NCBI GenBank assembly: GCA_030062745.1
Contig: CP099846.1
Span: 1,364,001-1,428,000, forward strand
Length of the DNA stretch: 64,000 nt
Direction: 5' to 3'
DNA from: Capitulum mitella
Taxonomy: Eukaryota > Arthropoda > Thecostraca > Pollicipedomorpha > Pollicipedidae
In this document: positions 24,610 to 39,600 of the stretch, in pieces
Layout of the letters: every line of letters begins with the position of its first letter
Position numbering within the stretch: the stretch's first letter is position 1
Position numbers and translations under genes: made by a program
The notes under the pieces: model-generated
Told to the model about the DNA's origin: nothing
The model's input: only the letters and a program-made list of their open reading frames with translations
The model's database searches: none

Positions 24610-27600
24610 GTACTGGGCCGGCGGTTGGACGCCGGGACGGCTCGCGGCCGGCTGCCCGCCCAGAGTCGCAGACCGCATGTGACGGACGGTGGTGACTGGA
24701 CTGTGAAGGATCACTTGAGACGCGCGTGACAGACGGCCCTGACTGGACGGAGTCTCAGACCGTGTGAGACACACGTGCCACGCGGCCGGCGACCGCTCGG
24801 GGTGTGACCGACCGTGTGTGACGTGTGTGACGGCGTGTTGTGACGGCTGTATCGGCTGGGATCTCGCTCGCCGCCGCCGCCAGTGGCGGGGCCGGTGTCG
24901 GGTGGCGGGCTCGACCGTCCCGTCAGCAGCTCAGTCAGGTGTTCAGCTGCGATGTCCGTATGTCTGAAGCGTCAGGCCTTTACACAACCGCCCGGTGAAG
25001 GCCACTCAGGAAATTGGCTTCACGCCTTCGCGGTCATCACATATTCAGTTCTTACGGCGGGCCGTTTTTCGTGCGTTTCGATGGACCCGCGAGACGGGGT
25101 AGCAGCTGGGTCAGGCTGCCGGCGGTCCCGGTCCTGCGCTGCACACGGCGGTAACCGGTCGTCGCCGCCGCCGCCCGCAGGCGAATCCGCCCCAGTTCGA
25201 CCAGACGGAGGAGCTGTCGCAGCTGCGCCACCTCAACGAGTCGTCGGTGCTGCACACGCTGCGCCAGCGCTACGGCAACAACCTGATCCACACGTCGGCC
25301 GGCGCCAGCACGCTGGTCATCAACCCCATGTCCAGCCTGGCCATCTACTCCGACAAGGTGAGCGCCGCGGGTCCTGCCGGCCCCGTCCGGCGCGGCCGGG
25401 GGAGGACGAGACGGTACTGGGGCAGGGCGGGGGGAGAGGTCAGATTAGGCTGTAAACTGGGAAGGGTGGGGCGGTATGTGTACGATGACAGGAAAGGATA
25501 ACAATTGCGGTTGCAAAGAATAAGAAGTGGCGGATACTAAAACAAAATTTACTGATGTCGCAAGAGTCGTGGCCAGTAACTGATATATTGTGGACGCAGA
25601 CAATGTCGGGAAAATGTACGCCTCTGACTCATGAAACACAAGAGCTCAGTGCCTCTTAATGCCACTGATAGCTACGATGAACGAGGGAAATAGTAATGTC
25701 GTGTAGTTCGCCTGGAAAGGGAAACGTCATCGCTTGTTTTGTTTTCTTGACTGTCATGGTGCATGGACCCGTGGTAACATGGACGGAAGTCACGTTAACG
25801 AACGAGGAAAATGGATTAATTTGTCAATGACAGGGACTAAACATGATTCCTCTGAATCTTTTTAAACCATGTTACCATGAACCGTTGGAACAATAACATT
25901 CCTTTTGTGCGAACCGGGATGCACTGAACAGGAATTTCTTACGAGTTAGCAACTTGTGTTATGTTTTTTCCTTGCCATTTTTATCTGTCGTTTTCGTTCA
26001 TTTTCTCCTTCAGATCCCCGTTAGTAGATGGCTCAGCGATCATGTGTGGCGGGGCTAGCCTGCTGCATGCGAGGTCGCAGGGCAAACCCCACACTTATGA
26101 TGGTGGTGGGTTGGAGGGCTAAAAATGCGGGGAGTGCTGTGACCAATGAGGTTGTGAATTGTAGAGTAGCGCATTGTCATATATCGTAATGGGGTCACGT
26201 GGGCATGGCAGGGTACGCCGGGATACGCATTAATGGGCAGGGTGATTAAAAGCAATTATGTAACTCAACCTAACCTGAGTTGGAAATGGATTATCGATTG
26301 GATCACGTATCCTTGCTATCACGTTTTCCGCAGTCCGCCAGAATACTCGCCGTCCGGTGTGCCACCGCAGTATCCTGAACCGGTGTTAATCCACGTTATC
26401 TTTTTGTCCGCTGGTGTACGTCCACATTATCTGCGGCTTGGTGATGTTTGTCATTTGCATTTATTCGCCGGCGTAGTGGTGCGGAGTAAACAGAACCGCC
26501 GGTGGTCCGGACGTTTTTGCCGGTCCCGTGCCGGTATCAGATGTATGTACAGCAGTCAGACTCGCCTGTGTGTCTCATCTGTCGTGCGGGAGTTTGGAGA
26601 TGTGGCAGGTGTAGTGAGTGTGCTTAATGAAGCGTGCCTGCTAGAGGCTGGACGGCATGGTTGACTCACGATCGGCGACTGAAACGCATGGAGAGCGTAT
26701 GGTGTTGTTTTTCTTGACCGCACAGAGCATTTCTGAACATTTCATGGTCTGGTATTTGGATCCGTTTCCCGATGGCTGTGGTGCATTTATCAATGACATC
26801 CCGGCGCATCGCTCTGAAGAATGCTCCCAGGAATGAAGTGCAGGTGTCGAATTTCCTTCTAAATGAACTCGTATGAGGGATCTGCCCGCCAGATGAGCCG
26901 AATATCAAGTGCGATGGTGAGATATGACGCGCCGGCTTTCCTCAGTGGAATCCTGCCAGTACGGCGTTCCGTGTCAGCGAGCCGTCCGAACGAGGGACGT
27001 ATCGGCGCCCGAGGCGGCCGCGGCCGCAGCCCGGCCCGCCGCCCGGTAATGCGCGGCAATTAATGCGCCGCTAACTGGGCGAACTTTCACCGGCAGACGC
27101 CTCCCGGACTGGGTGCGAAACAGGCGAGGGAGGGGCGTTTTAACCCGTGGCGAGGAGAGGCGCGCGGTCGCCGCCTCGCGGCCGGACGGAGCCGCTGCCG
27201 GCCGACCGGACGTGCCGAATCGGCGGAGACGGCGGGGCCCGGGCCCGCTGGCGGCCCGCCGGCCGGCGATGATGGCGCGCCAAACCGCCGCCGCCGCCGC
27301 CGCCGCCGGCCGTGGCGCAAGCGTGCCCTGGCCGGCCCTAATAGCCGACCATCAGTGGTGTTGTGTGTCGGCACCGCTCGCCGCCGGCAGCTGATCCGAG
27401 TCGGCGCCGGGCCGGGCCGAGCCGGGCGGGCGCAGCCCCACCGGCCGCCGGTCGCCGCGAGCCGCCGGTGTCACGGCCGCGCTCTGATTGGGCGCGACGG
27501 GGCGGCCGCGGCTGGCGCGGCGACATCGACAGGGGTGCCTTTGTCCGGGACGAGACGGGCCGGATAAAACCGGGCGGCGTTAGTCAGCCGGCTGGGCGCC

Positions 27601-30600
27601 GCCGGCCGCCGTGCAGCGGAGAGCTGCAGTCTGTCTGACGCCCCTCTCAGGACGGGCGGGCCGCGGGGGACTCCGCGCCGCGCTGGCAGCCGGCCCGGCT
27701 GCAGCGGCGCCGCTTTCCCTTTTCTTTCGCGCCTGCCGGCTGATCCGGATTAGATGTGCCGTGGACGGTGAAACGCGGCCAGCGACTGACCCGACAACTG
27801 GGCGCTGCACACAGGCCGGGCCCCGGCCCTGTTGGGGAGGGGGTGCGCAGCCGCCGCTCGTGACAGCTCAAGCAGTGGTGACGGCAGCCAGCCCCGTGGC
27901 TCGATCTCCGGGCGCGTCTCCCGTCCACGTCTTTTCCCCGGCCTCCCTGCTGTGACCTCTTCTTTTAACGTCTGCGTTCACTCTCCCCTGGCTCAGCTGA
28001 CCTAACTCCTCGCCTCCTCTCGACCCTTAGTCCATCTCTTGCCGCGGTGCGCTGCTCCGCGTCCGTGTCAAAGTTCAGCCCTCCTGGCCAGCGTCGGTCC
28101 AGCCCCCCAGTTGGTCTCAGTCCCGCTCTTCCAGCTCATTAGCTGAAGGCGTCCGCGGGGATCCCGCAGCAGTACTGTGACCGGGGTCAGCATCCGCCCA
28201 TCTGGACACGACTCCCAGCCTTTCCCTCTGCCTGACGACCGGCCGTTCCGGCGGCCGAACAGGTTTCCGGCCGTGTTCTCCCCGCACCCGGCGCTCCCCC
28301 GTAAAAACATGATTAACAACAAATCACGGCCGATATCGCCGTCATCAGCCTGTTGCGCCGAGTATCGCTTCACGCCGGGCTGGGCGCGTAAACGCGCCGT
28401 TTCGAAAGCGGCAGATGTAATCTGGCCACGGTACGACACACGGCCGCGCGGCGTGAGACGAAAGTCTGCCTGGCCGGCCGGTTTACGCTCGCCGGGGCGA
28501 CCGGTCCCGGCGCCTTCATGGCACCGAGCCCGCTGACGGACGGCGTCCGGCGGGCGCTGCGCCGCCGGACTCGTTCCCTCTGCGCCGTGATAGGCGCAGG
28601 GGAGCCCGTTCCCGACGGCCCGCACGGCCTCCGGGGCGGCTGCTGTCTGCGCAGCGTCAGGTGACGTCGTGTTCGTCAGCAGGGGCTGGCGCGTAGCAGA
28701 CCCTGAGAGCTTACGTCAGACTGCCGCCGTCCGTTCAGCATGTTCAGCGTGTTCAGCCTCTCCGGACGGACAGTGTGTTTGCTTGCTGTGCAAGCACCTG
28801 ACGTACCAGTCGTCTCCCTGATGACCCTTGTGAGCGCATCTCGACTGGAAGCTCCGAAGACGAGCGCCAGGGGTGTTTTCCTCCCGCTTCTCGTCGTGTA
28901 TTTCTGGGCGCCGCGCGCGCCGACAGCCTCCAGGGCCGGGCCCAATTGAATGCGCCACTCGATCAGTCATCGGCGCGGCGGCCGGGCGGCGGCCGGCTCT
29001 GAAGGGTCCGATTGTTCCCGCGCGGCGCCGCGCCGACCTCCGGCGCCGACCTTGTCGCCCGGCGGCCGACCCTGCCGGCACGCGGCCGCCCCCCGGCGCT
29101 GCCGGCACGCAGCCTCGGCGGGACCGCGCACCGGCGCTGCCGGCTCTGAGTGAAACAGTGTGGAAGATGAGCTGGAGGCTGAAATGTCGCTCACTGTGTG
29201 GACGTATTGGGAGAAGTCACGGACGGCTGGACGAGGCCGGCGGGTCGGGGCGGCCGCAGCAGGTCTGTGTCGGGCCGCTGGCGGCGCCGGTCGGGGTGAC
29301 GGGGTTGTCGGTCGGGCCGCCGCTGACCACCGCCCGGCGCCGGCGCCGCCCGCGTCCGCCGCCGTCACGTACACGCCAGATTTATCTCGGCACGCTACGG
29401 TCAAGGCCGCAACATTGTGCTCAAGGATGGCCCGCCGCGGAACGGGCCTGGAACCGTTGCAAAATTTGGAGCCAGTTCAAGGGTCCTGCGTGGCCCTGGC
29501 CCGCAGGTCTGCCGAGCGCGTTCTGCATATGTATTGCCATGAAGTTGGGCTCCGATGTCCTTACGCTACGTCCGTTAATTGCGCTCGTTCCTGATTGGAG
29601 TAAGTAGCCTCCTGCCCATGTTGCACTGTGGTAGGGTTCACGCGTACCGCGAATCGTATCCTAATAATACTCTTATGTCCGTCCTCGTTGATGAAATCGG
29701 GTGGGTCTTATCGTAGTGATTCTTCCTACAGTTCCTCGTTTACTCATATCAGGTGCGCCCCTGCAAGCCTTAGTAAAACGACATGCATGACATTAGTGAT
29801 TGCGAGCGAGACCGGCGGCCGACTGGCTTTATTTCAAGTAGCAGCAAAAATCAGGAAAAATCATTGACCAGCTCGTCCATAACACATTTGACAGGCGTTC
29901 TCTGGTGTTTTTGAACCGCATAATAATGACAGCGAACAATGTTTAACGCGTAACGCTGGAGGCGTAAGTTGGAGGTAAACACCTGTCTTAAAACGCGTAA
30001 TGTTTGGTTATCTTAAAATGCGTAATGTTTGAATAAGGGGAATCCGAGCCGGAGGATTCCAGCGTTGCAATTTCCAGCGTGCAAGTGCTGAAAGAAGTCG
30101 GTAAATGTCCGTTTGTTTTAAAAATGCGTCAAGGACAAGACATGTGCCCAAAAATATAAATAAATAAATAAACGAAACGCCTCCAGTTTAAAGCGAAACG
30201 CAGTAGGAGGCGCTCGTCATGCGATCCGCAAGGCGTCCTACCGGTGTGGTTTGTTTCCCAGCGCTTTCATTGCCACAAACCGCTGTTATGTTTGTCATTG
30301 CTGCGAACCGCTGTAATGTCGCGCGGGCATCAGCGGGCGCCGTTTTGACGTCCGTCCGCTGCTCTGGCGTGAGCCGTGCGGTGCTGATTCCTGCCCGCGC
30401 CGGCTGTGGTGGCGGCGGCCCGTGTGGAGCCGGCCGCCGGACCGGCCAGTATGTTAATGGAGCCAACGTTCGGCCCGCCCAGGGTGACGGGGGACGGTCC
30501 GGCCGCCGCGGTCCCGGCAACGGCCGCCGTCCGGCGTCCGCGCGGTCAGACGCGCCGGGCCGGGGACGGACGGGCAGACGGCCGAGCAGGCCGCCGCTGT

Positions 30601-33600
30601 CGTCAGCGCGCCGTGCTCGGCCTTACGTCACGCTGGCCGCTTCACGCGCCGGCCGGCCGGCGGCGGCCGTCGGACACGGCGGTGCCCGCTGCCGTCGGCC
30701 GCGGTCGGCGCCATCTGGCGGCCCCCGGCGCCATATCGCAACGGCCGTGCGACCGTCGACGGCGGCGCGGCCAGAGGCGGCCGCCGCCGCTGCTTGGCGG
30801 CCCGGCCTGCCCCGTCCGCGGACGTTCGGCGGCGGACGGGGCGGACGCACCGTCGTGCCGATTCTGTCACCTTGAGTCATACTTAGCTGGGTGGGAGCGG
30901 CGAGCGGGTGGCCGGTGATCGGGCGACGGCTGTTCGGCGGCCGGAGCGCCGCCCGGCTCGGGCCGGCTCAGCTGCGCCGCAGCTCCGCTCCCGGAGGTCC
31001 GAAATGGCCGCGGCTCGCCGGCCTGCCCAGGTGTTCGCCATTTGCGCTTTGATTAGCCGTGAAAACAATGCTGCAGGCGGTCGGCAGTGTGTTTAGATAA
31101 GAGAGAGACAGCCGAGACAGTCATTGGGCACGTACGGCTGGCACGGGGCCTCTCGGTCTCAGGACGGAGCTTGCGGCGTTCTGTCGTCAGGTGTAGGCCG
31201 GTAGTGTGAGTGGGTCTCTGAGTCAGGGAGTCATAGTGGGCTGGTCGGCGCCGGTGGCGAGATCTCGAGACTGCTTCTGGGCCGTCCTGCTGGTCGCCGG
31301 CGAACGAGGGGGAGGTCTCACTGTCGCCCGAAGAAACCTCACGACCGCCTGAGGAGGAGACCATAGAACCACGTGTAAGACAGACCTCGAGTCGCGTGTA
31401 AATCAGACCTGGAGTCGCCTGTGTAGCAGACCTGAAGCCGCCTGTAAAACAGACCTGAGGCCGCCTGTAAAGCAGACCTGAGACTGCTTGTATAGCAGAC
31501 CCGGGGCCGCCTGTATAGCAGATCTGGGGCCGCCTGTAAAGCAGACCTGGGGCCGCCTGTACAGCAGACCTGGGGCCGGTCGGGGCCGCCTGTACAGCAG
31601 ACCGGGGGCCGGTCGGGGTCGCCTGTACAGCAGACCTGGGGCCGGTCGGGGCCGCCTGTACGGCAGACCCGGGGCCGGTCGGGGCCGCCTGTACAGCAGA
31701 CCTGGGGCCGGTCGGGGCCGCCTGTACAGCAGACCCGGGGCCGGTCGGGGCCGCCTGTAAAGCAGACCCGGGGCCGCCTGTGCAGCAGACCGGGGACCGG
31801 TCGGGGCCGCCTGTACAGCAGACCTGGGGCCGCCTGTAAAGCAGACCTGGGGCCAGTCAGGGCCGCCTGTACAGCAGACCTGGGGCCGGTCGGGGTCGCC
31901 TGTACAGCAGACCTGGGGCCGGTCGGGGCCGCCTGTACAGCAGACCTGGGGCCGGTCGGGGCCGGTCGGGCCCGGCCGCCGGGACACGGCCGCGGCACTA
32001 ATCGCCTCTTCACGGGTCGGCCGCCGTGCCCGCCATTGTTTGCGCCGATAACCGCGCAGAATGGAATTAAGAATACAAATGAGCCGCGCTGGTATTGTTG
32101 GCTCGCGGCGCGGTGGCGCTTTTTGTGCGGCCCGCGGCCCGCCCGCCTTTTTCCGCGTGGGCTCGCCCTCCGCTGGATACGTTTTAAATCCGCAGGCGAG
32201 CCGTGTTCTCACAGAACATCGGAAATTCGGCCGAAAACGGACCCAACCACAAGGTGTATGGCGTCGGCGGCGACTGCCTTCATCAGTATCTGCTGCGTTT
32301 AATGGAAGCGGAGCCGGGGGAGTTGGCCGGTGACGAATTGGAGGGCGCCTGACGCTCCACGGGACAGCTCTGTGGAGGAACCAGCCACCGGTATCCTCGG
32401 CTGCCGGCCCAGCCCGCAGGGAGATGTTTCGGTGCGAGGCTAGCCATTATTCGTTATCGACACGTGGTGGCTTGTCCCCCTGTTCGTTCGGACAAGTCTG
32501 TCCAGTGAGAGCCTGCACCGCCGGCCGCTGACGGGCGGCCGACGCCGCCAGGTCTGCGGTGGCGGGCCGCTCGCTGAGGGTCTGCTCTGCTGGCCGGCGG
32601 CCGACGCCGCCAGGTCTGCGGTGGCGGGCCGCTCGCTGAGGGTCTGCTCTGCTGGCCGGCGGCCGACGCCGCCAGGTCTGCGGTGGCGGGCCGCTCGCTG
32701 AGGGTCTGCTCTGCTGGCCGGCGGCCGACGCCGCCAGGTCTGCGGTGGCGGGCCGCTCGCTGAGGGTCTGCTCTGCTGGCCGGCGGTCGACGCCGCCAGG
32801 TCTGCGGTGGCGGGTCGCTCGCTGAGGGTCTGCTCTGCTGGCCGGCGGCCGACGCCGCCAGGTCTGCGGTGGCGGGCCTCAGTGACGCCGCCTGGCGTGA
32901 TTGGCCGCGCCGGGCCATCGGGCTCTATCTGGGCGACGCCCTGCCGTGAATCGCGGCCGACACACGGCCGGAGCGGGCCGGACTGCGGGGCGGCCGTCTG
33001 GCAGCCGGCCGACCGGGGCAGCCGGCGCACGTCCCACACACGCGCAGAGCCGACACACACACGTCTGACACAAACACAGCCGGCACAGTGGTCACATAGG
33101 CCGCCGACGCACAGGGCCGACACAGAGCCGACATACGGTGACAAACACACAGCCGACACAGGCGGCCGACACCTCGGCGGACTCTGCCGCGACGCCGGTC
33201 AGCCGCGGCAGAGACAGCGCCGGGCTGCCCTCCTGTCGGCGTCGTGCAACACCATCACGCTGGCCGGGCCGCGGCCGCCGCCCCATGTAGGGAGGCGGTG
33301 GAGCGGGTCCGGTCGGCCCGGCCGTCCGCGGCGGGCCACCTCGTCTGGCCGCCGTATGTGTGTGTGTGTGTGTCTGCGGCCGGCGCTCGGCGTCGGATCG
33401 TGACCCGTGCCGCCGCCGCCGGCCGCCGGTCAGCCGGACCAGACCCGGCCCTGGGTGGTCCCCGGCCGCGGCGCCTGACCGGTCCGGGCCGTTTGTTTTA
33501 GTGCGCCGCCGCCGTCCGTTTATCGGTCGGCTAATGGAGGGCTGGCGGCCCGGGGCGGTGCGCCCGACGGCCGCCGACGCGGGCGCAGAGCCTCGGCCGG

Positions 33601-36600
33601 ATGCGCGAGCGGCTCCGAGCCGCTTTGGTCCGGTATCGGCGGATCGGCTCGGCGGCGGTGGCCGGGCATTCCTGGAATAATGAGCCCGGGCGACAGGCAC
33701 CGGCCGCCCTGGCGGGACTTAATATGGGTGTGTTCGTGTGCAGGGGAGGGCCAGCCGGCGTCGGCTTCCAAGCTCTGCACGTGGGGCTGAACAGCACAAG
33801 TCGCGGCGAGCGGTGCCGAACTGGACGGCGGCGGCGGCTCCGATTCAGGGGGTACCTGGTGACTGTCGGCCCGAGCTCGGTCCCGTGGGTCCCGAACCAC
33901 AGGGTTCGGGACCCACAGGGACCAGACAGCCGGGCGGCTCCCCGTGACGGACCACTGGCGGTCAGGCTATGCAGTGGCGTGCTGGTCCGTCGTGCACAGC
34001 GCACGGGGCCGTCTGAAGGACGGGGACCGGCTCTCAGCCGCGGTGTTTGGTATTCATGCGGTAACCGGTGCGCTAATGCAGCGGGCTTTGTTTGTTTGGC
34101 TGCTGTTATGACGTGCAACGTTTCGGATGACGTCAATCCGAGTGCTCAGCTTCGATGGCCATGTGGGGCCAGTTGTTTTGAAATCCGGACAAAAGCATTA
34201 TGGCTCGGGGCGAATTATTCAGCAGATGGGTCTGCTTGTGTAACGGTGTGGCGGCAGACTTCGCTTTTTGTGGATCAGGGTGGTCGCTGTGTGGTCACGC
34301 ATCTGCCGGCGGCCTCTGCGTTGGCGCGTCGGAAGTACTCTGACTGAGGGACGGTCGGCGGCAGGGGCAGCAGGCACTGCCGCACGCCGGCGGCCGGCAG
34401 GGCTGCATTACCGGCCAGATAGCCGTAAAGAAGGCGCGCCCGCCGCCCTATCGCCCCACGGATCGGCCGTGCGCGAAGGTCGCACATGACCGGCCTGCCT
34501 GTTCGTCGGACGGCGGAGGCGTCGCGCGTGCGGTTTTTGGCGCGCTCTTGCGTGCAGTTCTGACGCTGGACGGTGGCTCCGGGGACCGAGTTGTCGCGTT
34601 TGCCGAGGCTCGACGTCGCGTCCGGTGTGGGTAACGCCGGCGTGCCAGGCGGGGGCGTGGACTCCCCGTGGTCTCGCGCAATTACCTCAGCGTGGGGGCA
34701 TGATGATGCAGTTTTCCAGCCATCCATCCTACACCTCCATATATTGAGCAGTTTGCATTTGCAGGGCGGAATGGTTGTCCGAGCTAATTTTGACTGTTCA
34801 TTTTTGTCAGGATTTATTGCCCTAATAATGCCTTCGTTTGTTCAACAGCGTGATCACACGACGAGCGAAAAAGAATGGGGTGTCTTGGCGATTTTATCAC
34901 GCGTTTTCATTATTTGCTTTGGCGCTGATGTCGCGCATGAGTTTTTCACATGATTGTGTATGCGGTGGGATCACACCTGGCGTGTCTCTGTGAACTGGGC
35001 TACCATGTTCCTGTGGTATGAGCCAATAATACATGATTTTGAATATCATTGTCTCACTGTGTTGGCCTTGACAGGACAGGTCTGTTATCGTGTATTGTGC
35101 GTGTGGCAATCGCAGTAGTGAAAACACTTACCGCTGTTGGGATATCTGAAATGTTTTTGTTTGCTGTCCATTAAGTGCGCCCAGTTTTTGTCTCTTTGTG
35201 GATGTGTGTTGACATTTGGGAACGAACTGAGCATTATTTGATGTATCTATGTGTGCCGCAAATTTTGCCTTTTGTTGTCAGTGGTGCAACATTCGTGAAT
35301 AGATCATTTGAATGTCCATTCCCCGGAATAACGAATGAAATATTCAAATGAGTTGTCAAATGATTGTCTCGTTTGCGACCAATAGGTGTGAATTTAGGTT
35401 ACTTCGATTTCAGCGTACTTTTTCGTATGGCTTAGGAAGCCAAGGTCCGTATGTCTGGCCAGTGCTGACGGCCTGTGACGACGCCATTTCGTAACGACGT
35501 CATAGCCGCGACGTATGGGCCGGAAAGAAAACGCACCATTCGTGCTTCCGTAGTCATGAATGGGCCGTAAGTTTGGATCCTGCGGCAGACGATTGATAGG
35601 TAAATGAGTACGTCAGTGTAGTTTTGAAGTGTTCAAGGCTCCATCGGAGATCTGACGCGACGCGACGCGCTCGTCGGGCGGCGCGGACGGTCCTGTCGCG
35701 TCACTGCTGTCACACGGAGGGCGGGTATTGTGACGCGGGGGCACGTATTGTGACGGAGCCGTGACGGCCCGGGTCGGCGGCACCTTGGTCGCCGGTGGCC
35801 GGCCGGCTCACGGCCCGCCGCGTTCCGTTCGAATGCCGTTTCGCCGCATCAGATAGGGCCGTCTCATGGCCGCACTCTGTTTTGAATTCGGCGGGGCCGT
35901 GCACGGCGGGGCCGATCGCGCGCGATAGCCGGGACCCACTTCACAACTTTTACCTGTCGCGCGGCGGTCGTGACGCGTGAGGTCGCCGCCGGGGACCGTG
36001 ACGGCTGCCGGCCGTCGGCCGTGCGGTCCCGCGCGGGATCTCGGCGGTGGCGGTCGGGTCAGACCGGCCGGCAGCGGGCGGAGAACTGTCTGCGGGGCCG
36101 TTCAGGGCCGGGTCTGTGGCTGTGGTCTGCGGGACACGCCGGCCGTCTTGCCCCCCCCCCCCACGTCGTCTTACTGCCACACTGGAGCAGGGATACCCTC
36201 TGCTGCCGCGGTACCTCCTGCCAACTACGCACCATTGCCGTGCGATATTCGAGCTCGAGCTCTTTTCTTACCCCACCGGCGATAGCGCTAATCAGGGTAC
36301 CGGACCAGTGCCGTAAAGTTGAAATGCGCCAGCTGTGCTGAGTCGGGTGAAGCTGGTGCTATCCTCGGTGCCGATTCCGCAGCATCGCATGTATCGCTAT
36401 TTTTAATCAGACGCCGGCGGTATCTGGCCGGTCTTTGCTGGACAAATTTGGTGCGCGGAGGTGGAGGAGCGAGTCGTTTATCGGGTCGGCCCGCCCACTC
36501 GGCAGCCGAGTTCGCCGCCTGCCTGCCGGACGGACGCCGCGCCGGGCCGGCTCGTCCCGCTGCCGTATTTGTTCGGCCCGCTCGATGGGCGCGCGGCGCC

Positions 36601-39600
36601 GCGCGAACTTTTTGTTCGTCGGTGGCGCTGGCGCGACCAGCGCACCGGCCGACTGACGCGGGCTGAGGGCGGCCTCTTGAGACGAGGATCTGGAACGGAC
36701 GTTTTGGACGCTTGCGTATCTGGGCACTGTAAGAGCTCAGACAGGAGCTTCCCTTTTGAACATCATCGTTGAGATCGGCGCCGGCCGGAGCACAGCAGTC
36801 AGCTGTCATTCTGATTTCTGCAACGCGGGCTGAACGCTGTGAAACGTTAATGATTATCGTCGAGGAAAAGTAAAATTTTGCAAACCATTTCCCCTTTCCG
36901 CTTGAATACATCAGGGCGATTGTTATGGCCTGTGGAGGATGACATGAGAGCATCCTGCGAAGGCCTCTACTCGATGCTAGTACAGATGAGTGAAAGAGTA
37001 CCAGTCGTTCGGTTCGGAAGGTACCTTCGCGTAGTCTGTACATGTGCCTGAGAAGACACGTCCGTCAGTGGTCAGGCTCAGGCTTGGAAATTCCGTTTTT
37101 GTGCTTGGTGTCAGAGTATCATTTTTTGTTTCGAAGTACAACATTTTGCAAAGATTAATGCTGCTTTCAGTTGGCATTCGTGTTGTAAGTCAGCTAGGCA
37201 TGATGTCATGCCTGCTAAAAGCAGGTATGACATCACACCTGCTTCCTACTGAATGAAGACAAAGTCATTTTCGTGCTGAGTTAGAAATTCGTCAACATGG
37301 TTATAATGTAGCCTTTTGATGGAGGCACAAGATCGAACTTTTAGAGCATAAAACGCCTTTGGAGCGCAAAGTTTCTGGTGGCCTTCAGTACCAAAAATCA
37401 GCCCCTTTTCCAAGTCTGGTCACGCCTCCTGGCCACCGTTGGCCGGCCTGGCGGCGACATCCTTTCCGCCCCGGTGCCGGAGAGTGGTTTCCGGGCTGGC
37501 GCCGGCGTCCGACCGTGTTTACCTGCCGATGCAGGGCCGGTTTTGTGCGCCCCGTGTTGACAGATGGCCTGTCGCCGACCGGGCCGCTAATGTGACGGCC
37601 CGGTTATTTACGAGCCCGCCGCGCCGCTGAGGAGGCGACGGCGTGGCGTCCTGCACCGCCTCAGGCCCCCTTCGGCTGTCCGATCGGCGTCCCGGCGCCA
37701 CCGCTTCGTCCGACCCCGGGCGGAGGCGCCGCGCCCGCTGACGCTGACGCCCCGCCCCGCCGCCCGGCAGGTGATCCAGATGTTCCGCGGCTGCAAGCCG
37801 GAGGACATGCCGCCGCACATCTACTGCACGGCGCAGACGGCCTACCGCAGTCTGCTGGGCCAGCGCCAGGACCAGAGCCTGGTGCTGCTCGGACGCAGCG
37901 GCAGCGGCAAGACCACCAACGCCCGCCACCTGCTGCACTACCTGGTGTCGGCGGCGGCGGCGGCCGGCGCGCCGTCGGCGCCGCGGCCCGTCACAGGTAC
38001 GGCCGGCCGGCAGCGGCCGCCGCCGCGCCGGCCTGATTTACGTCCGGCCTGCAATGGGGCCGCTGTCACTCGCCGAGCGAGCGAGCGCCGTCTGCGTGTA
38101 ATTTACGATTCCTCTGCTGCCGCTACCTGCAGCTGAACGGACTGACGTGGGCCTGGCGTGACGTGGGGCTCTTCGGATTGACGTGGGCTGCCGCAGCTGA
38201 CCTGAGCTGGGCTTGGCAGGTGTCCTCCCGCAGGTCTGACTGATCTAGTGCTTATCGGTGTAGCATATGTTGGCATATGCCAGTAACATGCTGAAGCACA
38301 TACCGATTCGAACTGATGTTAGGCTGACGCCATTTTCCGCCATGATGGGAGCTGTGCGATCATCTACCAGAGGACAGTGGGCGAGTCTGGATGAATTGAC
38401 GCCCACGTTCGCGCTGTTCGTCCGGCTCTGTGCAACGCGCGCTCTGCGGCCGACAGTGGAGAAACTGCGCGCCGTCTGGACACTGCTGGAGGCGTTCGGC
38501 AACTGCAGGACGGTGATGAACACCAACGCGACCCGCTTCACATCCGTGTTCAGCCTGGACTTTGACCAGTCGGGCCAGGTGGCGTCCGGCTCTGTGCAGG
38601 TCAGTGTACAGGACTTCTTGGTGCAGGCCGCTGTAAACGAGTGCTGATCGCCGGCCAGTGGGAAAGAGTGCCGAGTGCTCGGTGGTGGACAGGAGCGCTG
38701 AGTGCTGTTTAGTGAGGAGCGCAGAATGCCGGTTTCTGTAAAGGTGTTCTCGGTGCAGGTCATTGTAAAGTGCCCGACATGTCGAGCCTGATCCGAGCTG
38801 GGGTCTCGGCGACGGCAGCCGCCTTGTGACGTCAGCCGTGTCTGCGGGCTCGGCGGCGTGTTATCACGCCGTAAATGGCGAGCGGCGATTATCTTTCTCT
38901 GTCGTGCTGCTCGGCTGTCTCGTTCTCGGTTCGTTTCCTGGCCGGCGTGACCTCAGGATGTGGCCCTGCCGTCCCCGACTTTCCCCGGCGGTGCGAGCCG
39001 GGCCGGACGTGAGGCACACTGACCCGTGACGCCGTGTCCGCGTCGCCAGGTGCTGATGCTAGAGAAGGGCCGCGTCGTGCGCCGGCCCGAGGGTGAGCCC
39101 AACTTCCACGTGTTCTACCAGCTGCTGGCGGGCGCCGAGCCGGCGCTGCGGCAGCGGCTGCAGCTGGACGAGAGCGGGGACACCAACGGCTTCATGACGC
39201 CGCTGCAGAGGGTACGTGTGGCCTGCAGGGTCCAGTAACGCCGTCAGGTACCGCGCTGTCTCGAGAATGGGTCAGTTCACGGAGGGGACGAAACCAGCGT
39301 TTGATATTAGTTATGCTCTGTGCTTCGACGGCACCGGTACGAAGCTTGGCGCCAGCAATGGTACTTTACCACAGTACTGAAACAGTAGACCAGCGTCGAT
39401 GGTGTCCAGTGACAGCCCTTACAGCGACGTCTGACTTGTTCGCGTGCGCTCCTCAAGCACCCAGAGCCCGAGCACCGGCAGTCCTGTTCGGGGAGCAGAT
39501 CGGGCACGGTTCAGGGAGCAGATCCCTCCTTTTTCGGCCGGCGGCCAGACGCTGCGGTGCCGGTCAGTCGGTTCTCGCCGAGTGCAGCTGCACCCGGCGG

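Larger units (their letters stand above)
25358..37770 (+). other. Myo18 intron 2 (12.4 kb)
   Basis: Flanked by a GTGAGC donor and a CGGCAG acceptor. The proteins on each side are contiguous in the family, so no coding exon is missing. Contents: AT-richer blocks at about 25450-26900, 29600-30200 and 34700-35650; GC-rich blocks with a CCG run (27283-27309); a 24-bp duplication near 29972-30032; the arrays at 31360-31975 and 32519-32886; a 12-base C run at 36151-36162. No second gene is supported. Confidence 0.85.

Noticed and set aside
31339-32212. Cys/Gly/Pro repeat frames on the minus strand
   Set aside because: Product of the 33-bp repeat; no start, splice or domain evidence.
36288-37043. 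251-residue minus-strand frame
   Set aside because: No domain or consistent composition; lies in intron 2, and neighbouring frames are equally open.
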